Assembly (NCBI RefSeq): GCF_023716665.1 | Contig: NZ_CP071860.1 | Span: forward strand, 1,364,001 to 1,428,000 | DNA length: 64,000 bases | Direction of reading: 5' to 3' | DNA from: Vibrio sp. SCSIO 43135 | GTDB lineage: Bacteria; Pseudomonadota; Gammaproteobacteria; Enterobacterales; Vibrionaceae | In this document: piece after piece, positions 62,917 through 64,000 of the stretch | How the letters are laid out: each line of letters opens with the position of its first letter | Position numbering within the stretch: the first letter of the stretch is position 1 | The notes under the pieces: generated by a model | The model's database searches: none | What the model saw: only the letters and a program-made list of their open reading frames with translations | What the model was told of the DNA's origin: nothing | Translations under genes and position numbers: made by a program

Positions 62917-62918
62917 GA

Positions 62919-64000
62919 TTAACTCCTTACAGCCCAGAACTGCAGTTCAAGATCTTCAAACACACCCGCGATGTGGAACGCAAAACCACTAGAGTTCTCG
63001 AGTGCATTCCACGCAGCGCTGGTTTTGTCTAACTGGTAATAGGTGTAACCCGCATGGTAAGGCAGCTGCCTCGGAGCCACAGGTAATGGCGTTAGTGGAA
63101 TACCTGGGAGCTGAAGCGATATAAGGTCACGGATTTTCTCGACCGATGACACCTTAGTTTGCTGGCTAAACAGGCGCTTGATTTCTTCGAGAGGCATCTT
63201 CGCCTTAACCGCCACAATGAACTCGGCGCTACCTAGTAACTGCGGGTCTTGTAACGGAGCAACCATCAAGCCGTATTTACGTTTATCAAGCTGAATAGCC
63301 ACTGCTCGAGGCTCGAGCACAATGCTTAAACTCTGACGCAAATAACGAATTAACGGCCAGAATGTTTCAGTTGGCATATCGTGGTTGTAGCTAGGAATGC
63401 TCGGAGGCAAACGACTTTCATCCGTAAAGGTGGCAAGCTCACCGCTTACGCCTGCTAAAGACTCAAATAAGCGCTCAGGGTGAAGAGAACGTAACTCAGC
63501 TAAATGATGCATTTGCGGCTGAAGTTTATTCAGTGCTTGAAGTAGCATGAAATCTGATACATCAGCGACTCCACCCTGATTCGGTGAACCAAGACGTTGA
63601 GCAATGTTCTTCGCTCTTTCACGCATTAGTCCAGATATTTCATTCACAAAGCGATGAAGCGGCGCATGACATGTGACATCTAGATTACAAGGGATAAAGT
63701 CCGGGTCTAACACCACGCTACCATCTGGTCGTTTTTCCAAAATACGCGCGATAGCAATGGAGGCATATGAACTGCGGTCTTCTCTCTCAAGCATTAATTG
63801 CATGCGGACAGGAGAGACATCAATGGTCGTCATATCCCCTTGCATAGTATGGACATCACGCACTTCCTGTCGACGAGACTGATAGCGCCCTGTCCCACGT
63901 TCCTCAGGCCAATCAACCTCAAGTAGGGACTCGCTGCGCAAAGGAATCGCTAGGTAGACCAACTGGTTAGCCAGTGAAGCATCATCAATTTCAATTGCCT
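62919..64000 (-). CDS. tssK: Type VI secretion baseplate protein TssK (VasE), 3' part
   Basis: The reading frame is open to the right edge; about 360 C-terminal residues are visible of an expected 440 or so. Visible stretches include VYLAIPLRSESLLEVDW, CHAPLHRFVNEISGLMRERAKNIAQRL, SYNHDMPTETFWPLIRYLRQSL and a C-terminal YYQLDKTSAAWNALENSSGFAFHIAG, typical of TssK. TssK is the trimeric hub linking the baseplate to TssL/TssM. It lies upstream of tssL, in V. cholerae vasE order. Confidence 0.94.
   Translation of the reverse strand, partial: AIEIDDASLANQLVYLAIPLRSESLLEVDWPEERGTGRYQSRRQEVRDVHTMQGDMTTIDVSPVRMQLMLEREDRSSYASIAIARILEKRPDGSVVLDPDFIPCNLDVTCHAPLHRFVNEISGLMRERAKNIAQRLGSPNQGGVADVSDFMLLQALNKLQPQMHHLAELRSLHPERLFESLAGVSGELATFTDESRLPPSIPSYNHDMPTETFWPLIRYLRQSLSIVLEPRAVAIQLDKRKYGLMVAPLQDPQLLGSAEFIVAVKAKMPLEEIKRLFSQQTKVSSVEKIRDLISLQLPGIPLTPLPVAPRQLPYHAGYTYYQLDKTSAAWNALENSSGFAFHIAGVFEDLELQFWAVRS

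Overview
The window looks like a chromosomal segment of a marine Vibrio, probably from the smaller chromosome. Gene content and order match known Vibrio loci: hutWXZ divergent from tonB-exbB-exbD-hutBCD, malK divergent from malEFG, ktrAB, and a type VI secretion operon in the same order as the V. cholerae vas genes. Several lineage-restricted families (DUF3541, DUF2850, DUF3612) fit too. I could not run a search, so the species is not assigned. I see no rRNA or tRNA gene, CRISPR array, insertion sequence or prophage.

Left part (1-8264): the start of a KdgM-type porin, then a catabolic cluster. One arm (minus strand) runs N-acyl-D-amino-acid deacylase, RidA, sodium/solute symporter, KDG kinase, KDPG aldolase. 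The other arm (plus strand) has a fold-III PLP D-amino-acid dehydratase-like enzyme and an RpiR regulator. Together these enzymes can convert N-acetylglucosaminate (GlcNAc1A, the oxidised end released by chitin LPMOs) to acetate, ammonia, pyruvate and glyceraldehyde-3-phosphate. This is the most interesting system in the window. Repeats of GATAGTTT lie in and after the divergent promoter region.

8265-14681: hcp-hcr (nitrosative stress or anaerobic NO metabolism), a small membrane protein, an acyl-CoA thioesterase, an OafA-type acyltransferase with an SGNH domain, and a small unknown protein. 15031-20582: the maltose/maltodextrin ABC importer, malG-malF-malE divergent from malK, with MalT-box-like sites and an unexplained hairpin in a 0.7-kb control region. 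20649-23448: an NfeD/slipin pair and a degenerate PduO-type cobalamin adenosyltransferase-like protein.

23525-31042: a complete haem uptake and use locus. HutW, HutX and HutZ process haem in the cytoplasm, TonB-ExbB-ExbD energises outer-membrane uptake, and HutBCD imports haem across the inner membrane. A Fur-box-like sequence lies between the two arms. 31139-33444: an unknown gene divergent from a DUF3612/XRE regulator whose promoter carries three repeats exactly 14 bp apart.

33795-49124: mixed housekeeping and accessory genes: an Mpo1-like protein, a GNAT acetyltransferase, two diguanylate cyclases, a DUF3541 protein, a DMT transporter with a LysR regulator, pirin, PpnP, a DUF2850 protein, KtrAB potassium uptake divergent from an MscS-type channel, and a metallo-beta-lactamase-fold hydrolase divergent from a TetR regulator with twin operators.

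49169-50797 is a chemoreceptor. 50975-64000 is the 3' part of a type VI secretion operon (minus strand): tssK (cut by the window edge), tssL, clpV, vasH, vasI, tssA, tssM, vasL. The upstream sheath, baseplate and FHA genes should lie beyond the right edge; no hcp-tube, vgrG or effector gene follows vasL here.
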